Source of the DNA: Clarkia xantiana subsp. parviflora
Lineage: Eukaryota > Streptophyta > Magnoliopsida > Myrtales > Onagraceae
Direction of reading: 5' to 3'
Assembly: GCA_036873135.1 (NCBI GenBank)
Contig: JAPTYO010000020.1
Span: 8,497,203-8,561,202, forward strand
DNA: 64,000 nucleotides
Both the position numbers and the translations under genes were made by a program. Position 1 is the stretch's first letter, and each line of letters begins with the position of its first letter. The notes under the pieces were generated by a model. It searched no databases. It worked only from the letters and a program-made list of their open reading frames with translations, and was not told the DNA's origin. Shown piece after piece: positions 47,821 through 58,363 of the stretch.

Positions 47821-49216
47821 GGAAATTATTTTATATAATTAATGTTACTTGGGCCACAAGTTAAATATGTTTGGACTTTAAAACCCTACTTGGGCCACAG
47901 GTAAGCATTTCGGCCCAACCTTTAAAATTGATAATTATTGGGCCGGTCCAATATGTTAAACCGGGACGAAATAATACCGAACCTGATTTTCTCAATCGGT
48001 TCGACCTATTCGTGTCGGACCGGGGTAATTAAGTGGATCTAACCAAACTGGTTTTGAGTGTTGAACCAAACCGAACCCTATTTTCTTGGACCGGTTCGGA
48101 CCGAACCAGATTTTAAAATAAAAAACCGGACCAAACCGGACCGGATTTTGCCAGAGCGAACTGAACCGGATTTTCCGAACCAGATTGTTTGAATCGAACT
48201 GAACCAGACCAAAACGGACTGAAATTAACTGAACCGAACAATGTTTTCCAAACCGAATTCAAGTCAATTAAAATAGGGAGGTCAGATTTTAAAATCCAAA
48301 TGTTTTTTAACCTCGAAATGGACTACACAGTGCTCATAGGGTTGCTAACCTTTATGCCTTGTTTCGATTATGGGGATAGATCTCGGAGATACATGTTTTT
48401 GGGACTGGATTAATTAGAGGGCTGAATTGCAATTGTTTATTATTCAATATATATATTGATGCATGATTAGAATGTTGTCTTGACATAGTCAAGCTAGCTG
48501 TAAATTGCATGTTGTGGGCGGAGCCCTGGTTAAATATATGGAATGCGCACTAGGATAGACATGCTGTGATGGTTATAAATGCCTAGGATTCATGTCTAGA
48601 ATGTTGCGTAATTGAATATAAGCATGATTGCAAATCAGCCCCTAATGTTTAAAATTATTTTAAAACCGAAAACCAGTCGCCAAATATGTATGATTGATGT
48701 GAATGTTACATGTTTGACACGTATGCTAGAATGTTGAGGATGAAGTTACATTTGATAATTTACTTGTAAGTAGAATTATTAATGCAAGCATGGGTTCCTC
48801 GGAACATTAGACGCATGACGCGTAAGCATGTGTGCGGTGAGTATGATGCATGTTACTGGCATATGATAATTTACATGGATAGTAGAATTATGTATGCATG
48901 AGTGAATTCATCGGAATGATTTTCCAAAAAAAAAAGGGCCTTGGGAAAGCCAAGATCGGGTATGCTTATTTTAAAATTCCCGTTCCAGTAATTTGCAATT
49001 TAAACCATTTTAAGAGACTGATCTATTAGATAGAAGACGACGATAGTATGAACTCTTTCACAGCCATCTTTCATTGGTTTACTGGTGGTCGGTTTTTTAG
49101 ATGACTGAGGAATCGTTATTTGTCGGATTCCATCTTAATAGGTATTTGATGTATGCAATTCTTTCTCAAAATGTTATTGTCTCCCTGATTCTTGCATAAT
49201 CATCGATGTGTTAGTC
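47116..49216 (+). other. Long leader of the copia element
   Basis: Two kilobases without a convincing ORF. 47460-47830 is very AT-rich with several (AT)n runs. 47935-48250 holds many irregular copies of a 'ccggaccgaacc'-type motif. A 74-codon frame at 48189-48413 arises from those copies and is not considered a gene. A short A run is at ~48928. Confidence 0.6.
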
Positions 49217-50087
49217 ATGGCTCTGATCAGCAATGTCATCTCCCAAATGAATAAGGGGGTGAGGTTGAACAACAACAATTATAAGATCTGGAATAAGCGC
49301 GCAAGGATGGTAATCACCGAAATGAGAGGTTTTGAGCATCTGGCTACGAAGAAAGTCAGGCCGGAGGGAGACCTCATGGACGAACTGAAGAAGTTCCATG
49401 ATGAATGGGATGCAAAGGACCAGGAAATTCGTTCTGCCTTGTTTTCACTGCTTGAGGATGACATACTCTATGGATATGATCACCATGAGTCTGCCATGGA
49501 CTTGTAGGACGGTCTTAAGGCAGGGTTTGGTGTTTATACCACAGCTCATAAGCGATCGTTAAACATTGATTTAGACTCATACAAGATGAATCCCAAGCAC
49601 ACAATGAAGGAGCATATATGACATATGTCTAACATGCTTGCTAAACTCAAGGAGGCAGGAGATATCCTGACCGACGAACAAAAGGTCCAATGCGTAATTC
49701 AATATTTGCCTGACTCTTGGAATAGCATGAAAATGCACCTTACCCATGCCACTCAACTCGATGACCTCGAGAAAGTGCGAGTTCATCTCGAGCTGGAAGA
49801 GGATCGCCTCAAGGCCGAAAAGCCAAGAGCAGAAATGCATCTTGCATCCTCGAAACCAGCTGAGCAAAAGGTAAGCGCAACAATAAAGGCAAGGGACTTC
49901 AGTTGAAGGCTAATAAACCTTTAGCTCCAAAACCTTAGAATAAGTTCAAGCGAAAGCAATTCGGAGGCAAGAAAAGGCAGGCAAAACAGACACGTAAAGA
50001 GGAAACTCGAACGTGTTTTAGGTGTGGCGTGAAAGGACACCTTGCTATTGCCTGCACAAACCCTCCCAAGGTACGTGCTGAAGAATA
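49217..50087 (+). pseudogene. copia gag, broken
   Basis: Gag-type protein of a Ty1/copia element. The frame starts at MALISNVISQMNKG, and YKIWNKRARMVI fits the 'YxxWxxxM' start of copia gag. Two in-frame stops occur (TAG 49505-49507, TGA 49619-49621), and the frame resumes with AGDILTDEQKVQCVIQYLPDSW. It closes at 49906. The zinc knuckle CFRCGVKGHLAIAC (CX2CX4HX4C) at 50014-50055 is in another phase, so a frameshift lies between. The upstream GTG at 49208 is not needed as a start. Confidence 0.8.
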
Positions 50088-50494
50088 ATGATCACCTCAT
50101 AAGTTCTTCTAGGACTCCTCTTACTCAAGAGTAATTCAACTTATCTTTATTGATTACTGAACCGAGAAGGAGAACAAGCACAAACCTGAGGAACTTGCCT
50201 CGAAGATATAAATATTGAATGAAAGACTTTATCTTTATTTTCTTTGCTAAATGAACATCTTCTTAATTTTCAGAATAAAATACATGATGATAATAATAAT
50301 TTTCCTTGAAATAGAGGTAACGTTTGTTATGAGCATATGACAAATGCTCGGTCATAGTATTGATTATCATTCCTCAAGCTATTCGATCCTTTTAATTAGT
50401 TGTTTGACGCATTGATTATAAATCTTATTTTATTATTACTCCATTGAATGAAATAAACTGTAATGATTATCATGTTTGAAACGTATTGGATTAA
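50088..50494 (+). other. Intervening non-coding stretch replacing most of pol
   Basis: AT-rich text with no protease, integrase or RT motif on either strand lies between the gag knuckle and the RNase H tail. It marks the site of the large internal loss or replacement. Confidence 0.5.
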
Positions 50495-50845
50495 ATGGAA
50501 TTAAATTCAGGAATGAAACGATTTAACCAAGGGTTTAAACCCCAGAGTAAATTCTGGCTGAAAAGGCTTCTTACTGCGCTGCTTAATGATGACATCGAGA
50601 GTAAACCTGTGAAGGTGTTCTCTAACAGTCAGGCAGCCATTGCGGCAGTTAAGAATCCGAAATACCATAGTAAGACCAAACACATTGATGTGAAATATTT
50701 TTATGCTAAATCTATGGTAGAAGACAATATAATCACTATGGAATACTTGTCCACTGATAATATGATTGCGGACCCATTAACTAAGCCACTACGCAGGGAG
50801 ATATTCGAAAAGCATGTAAAACTGCTTGGATTGCGTAGGGCTTAG
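50495..50845 (+). pseudogene. copia RNase H C-terminal remnant
   Basis: The 116-codon frame holds the typical C-terminal part of copia RNase H. VFSNSQAAIAAVKNP matches the 'DNxSAIxLxxNP' block, HSKTKHIDVKY the 'RSKHIDxxYHF' block, and ADPLTKPL the conserved tail. The catalytic aspartate usual in the first block is an asparagine-serine pair here (SNSQ). The upstream RNase H half and the entire RT are missing. It ends with a normal stop near the expected pol end. Confidence 0.82.
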
Positions 50846-51979
50846 AAATAACATGTATCTGTGATAACATTTTGATATTAGAAAGTTACATTTTGTAAGC
50901 GAAAGAATTGCAACCGAGTTTCTGATCAATCGACGTCATAATGTTTTGATTACATCAGATTTACGGTCTATAAACTAAGTCGTAGGAGGACGCAATCCTC
51001 TGCCAAACTATGTCGAATGTGGGCCTTACCTAGTCACACAGGTACGATTGTCTTGTTATGGAGGGAGGCCTCCACCAAACAAGACTGACTAAGACTCAGG
51101 GGGAAAAAACTGATTAAACGAGACGATTATCTAGTTTCGAAGTAACTTGACGTGATATTCGTTTCGCATATCGTCGTGATGAACTTCGTTCGTCATTTAA
51201 CCACATTCTGGGCCAGATGAGAATCTGTGATAACATGATTGACATATCCCTATCCTGTCAACCCAAAAAAGGTTTAGGTATGCTATCAGCGCGTGCTTCA
51301 TACTACGCGTGCCACGTCCGACCACGGGGTCACAGCTCGGTTGTGCTAGGAAGGAATCCTCGTGTTTCTGGCGGGCGCAAACTTCTTCACCTCGAGCGTT
51401 TGATTGATCCCGGGAGCCTTATGAAGAGGCACCCGAAGTATCCTCATGGACTCAGAACTCATACCTAAGGACAGGTTCAATGCTCGCTTCCCGTCGTATG
51501 AGCGTAGTGCTGAACAAAAAGGCCCTGTGACCACGTCTTGGAAACCGGTTGAGTTTGACTAAGGGTATGAGCGATGGGGATGGTCAAGTTCACATGTAAT
51601 TCATCGATTCTTGTATTCACTAGGTGGCCACCGGCTGGATATTAGTTGAAGGTTGTGAATACTTGTACGAATGCCTTGGATAAGTGTTCCTATATGGAAA
51701 CTAGGCAAATGGAGAATTATCTGTTGACCAAGGATACAGCGCGGTACAATATATAAATGTTGTTTATAACAGGTTGATTAGAGTAAAGGGAATCAACGCT
51801 CCGCGGGTGCTACAATACTCCTAACAGATGAGTAGCACGATGCCCGTCGTATGCCGGTCGCACTGCAAACCTCGTATGAACTATTCAGAAGCATGGAGTA
51901 AATCAAATGGGAGAAATGTTGATGCGGATTTGGACAACAATACATTAACAGGCACCCTCCCATTCCAGCGAGTGGGAGC
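50846..51979 (+). other. 3' non-coding region of the copia element
   Basis: About 1.1 kb between the pol stop and the 3' LTR. Short frames occur but no domain is recognised. It ends in the purine-rich GAGTGGGAGC at 51970-51979, the likely polypurine tract. Confidence 0.6.
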
Positions 51980-52568
51980 TGTAAGCATATGGTGATGGGC
52001 GCGGTACTTGGTAGCCCATAATATGTATAGTTTACCTAATGAACTTGGGTAAATATCACATTAGGGTAATTGGGCTAGACCCAAATCCCAATTGACACGG
52101 GATGCCCAAAATTGGGCCTCCCCAAATACATAGGCCGGCCGAATGTTTATAGTGGGGTAAAGTGGACTTTTGTCCACTTTACTCCTCCTATAAATAGGAG
52201 ATGTTAGGGTTAATCATAATTCCCTCACAAGAGAGTTTTAGAGAGAAAAACCCTCATCCCCACACTATAGGTTCGGCCGCACCAAGTACCTCACCGTAGG
52301 TGTGCCAAATTGCTTTCGAGCAAACTCTCCAGAGATCTGTACCTGTGCCAAGAATCGATCAGAGGCTTTGCTGTGGAGCTTATACTGCGTAGGGCTTCTT
52401 TCACAAGGACTTCTACGGGTTCCGACCGGAGGATCGTGAACTCCCTCGAGCAAGGATCTTGGACTACGGTTACTCTTGTGGTATGTGTAAACTTTCCACT
52501 GCGTAATTGATATTACTAGCACATACCATGTTTAAGTTTCCGTAGTGATTACTCATTGTAATCTAACA
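51980..52568 (+). repeat. 3' LTR of the copia element
   Basis: 589 bp, from TGTAAGCATATGG to TCTAACA. A TATA-like cctataaatag is near 52189. The five bases after it, aggta, would be the TSD, but the left counterpart is lost. Confidence 0.85.
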
Positions 52569-52905
52569 AGGTATTGACCTAGCCGGACCTAGTCTAAGGA
52601 TATGTTCGGCTAGGTCAATTTGGGTTAAGGTGTTGATATTGAAATTTTAGGACTAAATTGAACAAATTAAAAATTAGGAATGCATTAGAGGGACTAAATT
52701 GAACTAAATCAAAAGTTTAGGGCCACTCACGTGCACGACACGTGACTCTTAACGGTGAAATCAGACGGAACAATAACGGATGTATAAAAACTGTACAAAA
52801 TGGAAACATTTGGTACCAAATTTTTTTTAAAAAAACATCTGGTATGAACAATGGATTTCCTACATACATGTGGTATGGTGTGGATCCTTAACCCAAAAGA
52901 ATTAG
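52569..52905. repeat. Half of a foldback element related to the array insertions
   Basis: It contains 'ggactaaattgaac' twice, 'cacgtgactcttaacggt' and 'tttggtaccaaa', and ends 'ccttaaccc', matching the right arm of the palindromic elements at 25221 and 27899 in order. The copia 3' LTR abuts its inner end, so the copia element probably landed near the palindrome centre. The left half is gone. Confidence 0.55.
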
Positions 52906-53694
52906 ATACTTGTGAATGATATGTGATAGATATACACTCAATTTAGACTTGTTTCTATTCGGATTGTATTATTTTAATTACCCCATAGATGATTATAAAT
53001 TAAAACTTTGACCCGAGCACGTCACTTGCGGAAAAATAGCTCGAACAAGTGAAAAACGCCAGCCCGAACACTTCGCCGGGTTCGATCTCTCCTAAGGGAG
53101 AGATCAGACCGGCTAGGTCTGACCTCAAACTTCCGGGCTCGGACTTCCCGTCCGACCCCGAAAGTCCCGACGTCCTTCCGACACGCGATATTTCCGTTCA
53201 AGGGGTGTGCGCGACGTCTGGAACACTCTCTTTCAAATCGTCCCTCGTGACGATCCGACAATCACTTTGCACGTCCCACACTTAGAAAATATCACGAACC
53301 TTCTCCATGTTTATTAAGGGATTAATCCCTCTCTTACTTGTTAACTGTGCTCGTTTAAGGGTTAACGGTGTCATTAACCGCCTTAATCTCTTTTGAGCCT
53401 ATAAATAGAACCTCACCCCTATTCATTTACTAAGTTATTTTACTTGCATGATTTGAGCTCTCCCTTCTCTCTACTTTCGCTCTCTATAGGTTGTTCTCAT
53501 TTAAGCATCAGAGAGGGTTCGCCAGTACCACCCCCGGCTTACCCTTCGTGCAGGTCCGCGGGAAGAAAGATTATAGAGAAGATACCGGGAAACAGACCGC
53601 GAAGGGAAACTGTCGAATTACAAAGGAAAGGATTTTACCCGTGAGTTGGCTATTCGGATCGACGACTTGTCAACCCGATACGCAGAAACTAACA
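52906..53694 (+). repeat. 5' LTR of the second gypsy element, start uncertain
   Basis: It ends AAACTAACA before the PBS. A TATA box, tataaata, is at 53400. The block CATTTAAGCATCAGAGAGGG near 53499 parallels CATTTAAGTATCGGAGAGGG of the first gypsy LTR. No partner LTR is found in the window, so the 5' edge is an estimate. Confidence 0.55.
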
Positions 53695-53696
53695 CT

Positions 53697-53713
53697 TGGC
53701 GCCGTCCGTGGGT
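53697..53713 (+). promoter_or_regulatory. Primer binding site, TGGCGCCG type
   Basis: TGGCGCCGTCCGTGGG follows the LTR end after two bases and equals the site at 5774 with small changes. The first gag ATG at 53747 lies at the same distance as in the first gypsy element. Confidence 0.85.
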
Positions 53714-53746
53714 TTTGAACAAACAAGTCTGGCTATCACAAGATCG

Positions 53747-55825
53747 ATGGCAAACTGTCAGCAATCAAGGGAGGACCTCCCTCCTGAAGATATTCCACCA
53801 CAATGCAACCAAGAAAGACCGCCGGTGCCACCGGACAGACAACCAAGGCCACAAGCACCTCAAACACAACAAGGAGGATCATCACGCCCCGTTGGGGATC
53901 ATTCTTCCACGGATTCAACGCCAATGACAGGCCGGAGGCCGCAAAGACAAGAAACACAACAGGGGGTCCGACACAAGGGTTCCAGTACACTGCACCTCCT
54001 CAAGGATACCATTATGGGATGCATTCACAAGAATACCCATATGGAATGCCACCTCAGAACATGCCGGCATACAACCAGCGTGCTCACACAGCTAATCCAA
54101 GACCGATGTACTCACAGGGAGCACAAACAGTGACTCCCGGATTAATGTCAGCACTAGATGACGTGCTAGCATATAGATAGGCTGTAAGAAACAGGCAGGA
54201 GAGGCAGATGCCACAAGGAGAGCAATACCCACAAGCCCCAAGGGGTCAACAGGAAAACCAAGGAAGGAACGATCAAGCGCCACCTCCAATGGGAAGGCAT
54301 CAATCCGCCCCTCCGAGGCAACATCATAACCAAGCGCCACAAGGTGCATGGGCTTATACCCCTTTGAGAGGACATCCACAGCTTCAACCGCAGTGGAGAC
54401 AAGGATTCCAGCAAACACCGCAGCAAGGGTACCCTGCATATACCTACAGTTCGTACTACCAAGGACATGGAATCTCTCCAAGCCCTGTTGTCAGTTATGA
54501 CATGTCGCAAAGGAATCATAGCATGTCACCAATGATCCTAACTCCGGAAGAAGTGGAGGCAATGATATAACAAGGAAAATGAATGAATCCAAGACAAATG
54601 TTATGACACCCTGAGCGACAATGCTACCCACCCTTTCACAAGGGAGATAATACTCAACAGAGTCCCGGACTCGCTGAACTTGATCAAGATTGAAAAATAT
54701 AATGGCAAAGGAGATCCCCTGGAACACATACAACAGCACGAGGCGTCCCTCCTAGGAAGAATAAGTGATGATCGACACACCGCACTTTTGTTCCCAAACA
54801 CATTATCAGGAATGGCATCCCATTGGTTTTTTGGTTTTCCTAATGAGAGAGTCCACTCATGGCCATACCTAAAAATCAAAGTTCATCCAGAGGTACTTGG
54901 GAGAGCAGAAATTGCAAAAGAGGACAAACTCAATCGATGATGTCAAGCAGGAGAACGACGAATCTTTGGCAAGCTATTATACCAGATTCAATCAGAATTT
55001 GGCAGACATACAAGGGGATATGACTGAAGGCGAAATAGTGAGAGCTTTCATAAGGAATTTAGGGCGTTATGGCTCGAATTTAGCCGAAAAGATGGCCAAG
55101 AAACCTACAAGAAATTTAGAAGAACTGGCTGCAAGGGTGAAAACCCACATAGACTTGGAAAGACACAGGAAGAACAAAAAAGAAAAGATCCAAGCTTCGA
55201 AATAAGAGAATGTGAAACCGAACAAGGGTAAACCACCCAAAGTGCCAGTTCACATTAGACAGGATGACTAGCATCCTCCCCGAGGGAGAAACCCACCAGG
55301 AGATTTCCAATTGGAAAGATACGTCAATCTAATTAAGTTTGTGCCATTGAATGCACCAGCAGCAGTTGTTCTGAAAGAGAAGAGAAACTTAAAGATCTGG
55401 ACACCGCCTGCAAGATGGAGAAACCCAATGGTTGGAAATGATAAGGAGAAATGGTGTGACAACCATGAAGCACATGGCCATTAAACAAACGATTGCTTTA
55501 GTCTGAGGCTAAGCATTAACAACGCGTTACAAAGAGGAGAGCTGAAGCAATTCGTTGACCATGGGGGCAATAGCGCACCCGCAAGATTCACAGCCAAGGA
55601 GAAAGGGAAAGACAAGGTTGAATACAATGCTCCTCTCAACAAGAGAGGAAAAATAAACATGATTCATGGCGGAGAAGGAGCAGGTGGTTCAACGGGAAAT
55701 GCAAGAGAGGTGTATTCCACCAAAATCGACTTCACACAGAAACAGAAATGGAGGAAAAGACCAAGGGAAGAGGAAGAGTTGGTGATTGAGTTCTCTGAAA
55801 AAGATAAAAGCCATATTATTTTTTC
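53747..55825 (+). pseudogene. gag of the second gypsy element, several frameshifts
   Basis: Reading starts at MANCQQS. A glutamine/proline/tyrosine-rich N-terminal region follows (YGMHSQEYPYGMPPQ, about 54020-54080). The gag domain is spread over several frames: NGKGDPLEHIQQHEASLLG near 54701 and ENDESLASYYTRFNQNLADI near 54952. The knuckle CDNHEAHGH-TNDC at 55455-55496 is interrupted by a TAA. At least four phase changes and several stops are visible, including a slip in the T run near 55820, so no full Gag can be made. Confidence 0.78.
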
Positions 55826-57081
55826 CACATGACGATGCTTTGGTAGTAACTCTGGACATCGACAACTATGATGTGAAGAGGATACTAGTGGATGGAGGCA
55901 GCTCGGTTGACTTATTGCAAATGCAAGTGCTGAAGGAAATTGGGAAAACAAAGATGGATCTTCGACCGGTGAACTTCCCTCTTGTTGGCTTTTCAGGAGC
56001 GACAAGTTATCCCTTGGGAATGATCACTCTGCCAGTGACTCTGGGGCAGGGTTGGACGCAAATAAAGATTGATGTGAACTTCTTGGTTGTTGAAAGCCTA
56101 GGAGCCTACAATGGGATCCTTGGTAGAACCACAATCAACCCATATGAAATAGTACCCTCAACGGTACATCAAAAAATGAAGTTCATAACAGAAAACTGGA
56201 CAGGAGAAGTTATGGGCGACCAACGTATGTCAAGGCAATGCGACGTAAATTTTATGAAGCGTAAATCACAACAACCCGACAACATCGTAATGGTGGTAAA
56301 AGGTAAGGCTGAGAATGCAAAGTCTTTGGGAGAAAGAAAGAAGAAACACACTACCAAGAGGAGGAAGGCTGGAATTACACTCCTTCTGGGCAAACAGATA
56401 TTCATGAAGTTTGCAAGGAAAGGAGGAGCTGAAAAGGTTGTAAAGGTTACTAACATACCTTGGCAACCAGACAACGAGCAGGGGAGGAGAACAAGACAAT
56501 CTATCGAATGGGGATTCAGGTATATCACCGACATCCACCAAATGCCAGAAGAATCAATCCAGAGTTACTGTGAAAGATTTGCAAGGAATGGGGCAATAGT
56601 GGAAGCATCAGAAAGGGAGGCAGTAAGAGCATTCTTTAGAAATAGAAACTCAACCTCACTACAAGCCTTTGGAGGATCTTATGGAGCAGTTACAACATAC
56701 ACAATGAACGGCCTAAAAGCAAAGCTAGAGGATGCAATAGCCAAAGAAAGGAGGCAGAATTGAGAGAAAACCAAGGAGAAGATGGAAGATGAAGAAAAGG
56801 AAATCATGAAAGGAGGAGGGAACTTCAATTTCACCCCCCCCCCCCCCCTCAATGTCAAGATGAATGAGCTCTACAAGGAAGTGCTGAAAAAGAAGATACC
56901 ACCATGCAAAGGAGAAAAAAGAGCCTTCGTTGGGAAAGATGTCAAGGGTTGGTGCGACTACCATGAAACATGGGGGCATTCTACAAACAATTGCATGGGA
57001 TTGAAGATCGAAACCGAGGAGATGATCCGCAAAGGGCAACTCAAAGGCTACATAGCCTCGGAAACAAACAAGCGCAATTGA
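55786..57081 (+). pseudogene. Protease fused to a second gag-like/zinc-knuckle module
   Basis: A 325-codon open frame begins just before HDDALVVTLDID. It contains the retropepsin active site ILVDGGSSVDLL (aspartate codon 55891), VGFSGATSYPLGMITLP and YNGILGRTTINP. After a lysine-rich linker (~56280-56450), gag-like text appears instead of RT: MPEESIQSYCERFARN and REAVRAFFRN. One TGA (56761-56763) follows. The same phase continues through a run of 15 C (56834-56848) to a second knuckle, CDYHETWGHSTNNC (56953-56994), and stops at 57079-57081. RT, RNase H and integrase are absent. The order gag-PR-gag' is unusual. Confidence 0.72.
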
Positions 57082-57360
57082 GATGCCTCCATCAACAACA
57101 AAACCATATCCTTGGATTTATCTTTCATCAGAAGCATATCTATCTCTCCAGCTTTTCATAAAGACTGATCTTAGTTTTTCATTTTATGCATTTAGAAACT
57201 CTTTCCAAAAGGATGTCTTAGTACTCCATCAGCATGTCTTTTTGTATATAACGCATGGATGCATCAAGAGAAATGAAAGTTCATTCCAATACTTACAAGA
57301 TTCAGATGACGAACTCACTGAACATGCCTTACTCAGATATGACAACCAATGGTATGTCAC
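57082..57360 (+). other. Non-coding spacer before the tandem repeats
   Basis: AT-rich text with frames of up to ~100 codons but no recognisable domain. It lies between the end of the gag-like module and the 87-bp repeats. Confidence 0.45.
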
Positions 57361-57361
57361 T

Positions 57362-58080
57362 TTCGACGCCGACAAAAGCGTATCTTGAAAGTAGTTTAAA
57401 CACTACAATTACACTATGCGCCTTCCAGGAGCCTATCATGTGATCTGTGCTTTCCAAGAGCCTATCTTGCGAAGAGTTTTCAATGCCTATAAAGTGTATC
57501 TTGAAAGCGGTTCATACACCGTGAACACATATTGTGCCTTCCAGGAGCTTATCATGTGATATGTACCTTCCAAGATCCTATCTTGCGAATAGTTTTCGAC
57601 GCCCACAAAAGCGTATCTTGAAGCAGTTCATACACTGCGGTCATACTCTGTGCCTTCCGGGAGCCTATCCCGCGAACAGTAATCGACGCCCACAAGAGCG
57701 TATCTTGAAGCAGTTTATACACTGCAATCCCACTCTGCGCCTCCCGAGAGCCTATCTCGTGAAATTTTTTTACGCCCACAAGTGCGTATCTTGAAGTAGT
57801 TCATACACTTCAATCACTTTCCGAGCCATCCAGGAGCCAATCCCGGGGATAATTTCCAACGTCCAAAAGGGGGCATTTTAAGAGTAGTTCATACACTGCG
57901 TTTATAGTCTGTGCCACAGAAGACTTAATATTGTAAAAACTCCCAACGCCTTCAAGAGCGCATCTTGCAAATACTTTAAACACTTCCAGGTCCACGCCTT
58001 GCACATGCACTCAACGCCCTTAGGAGCGTATCCTACAAATGCTTTACAACGTACCCAAGAACGTATCTTGAGAAAACCTT
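57362..58080. repeat. Imperfect ~87-bp tandem repeats, about nine units
   Basis: Unit text is of the form 'gcccacaagagcgtatcttgaagcagttcatacactg...gccttccgggagcctatc'. Unit starts lie near 57368, 57485, 57601, 57688, 57774, 57861, 57948, 58016 and 58048. The spacing is 117, 116, 87, 86, 87, 87, 68 and 32; the first two units contain an extra ~30-bp step. Variable tandem repeats between coding region and 3' LTR are well known in Tat-type plant gypsy elements. Confidence 0.8.
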
Positions 58081-58363
58081 ATTTTTTAGAAGTAAGGTTA
58101 TATGATATATGAAATGTTATCTATACTAATAATGCCGGAATGATAAAGAGCAAGGTGCACAACTATGAAGACAAACACACAAAACACATAGTCAAACACA
58201 ACCATAGCAAGTGTTCGAGAAAACCAAAATCCAAAGGAAAAGCTATGACACATACGTCAAGTAGCAAACTACAAACATCCAAATTCAAAAGGAAAGGGAT
58301 AAACTCAACCCAACACGGGCAGAAATGAAAACAAACACATGCATGCGAAAAGTAGACAAATCA

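Larger units (their letters stand above)
46651..52568 (+). mobile_element. Copia element with deleted protease-integrase-RT
   Basis: A 5.9-kb element: truncated 5' LTR, initiator-Met-type PBS, 2.1-kb leader, broken gag, zinc knuckle, only the RNase H tail of pol, a 1.1-kb 3' non-coding region and a full 3' LTR. Roughly 3 kb of pol found in intact plant copia elements is absent. The LTRs differ at many more sites than those of the gypsy element at 5007, so it is older. Confidence 0.85.

Noticed and set aside
54092..54519. Minus-strand ORFs of 117-129 codons opposite the second gypsy gag
   Set aside because: They are shadows of the glutamine/proline-rich gag frame and have no recognised domain.
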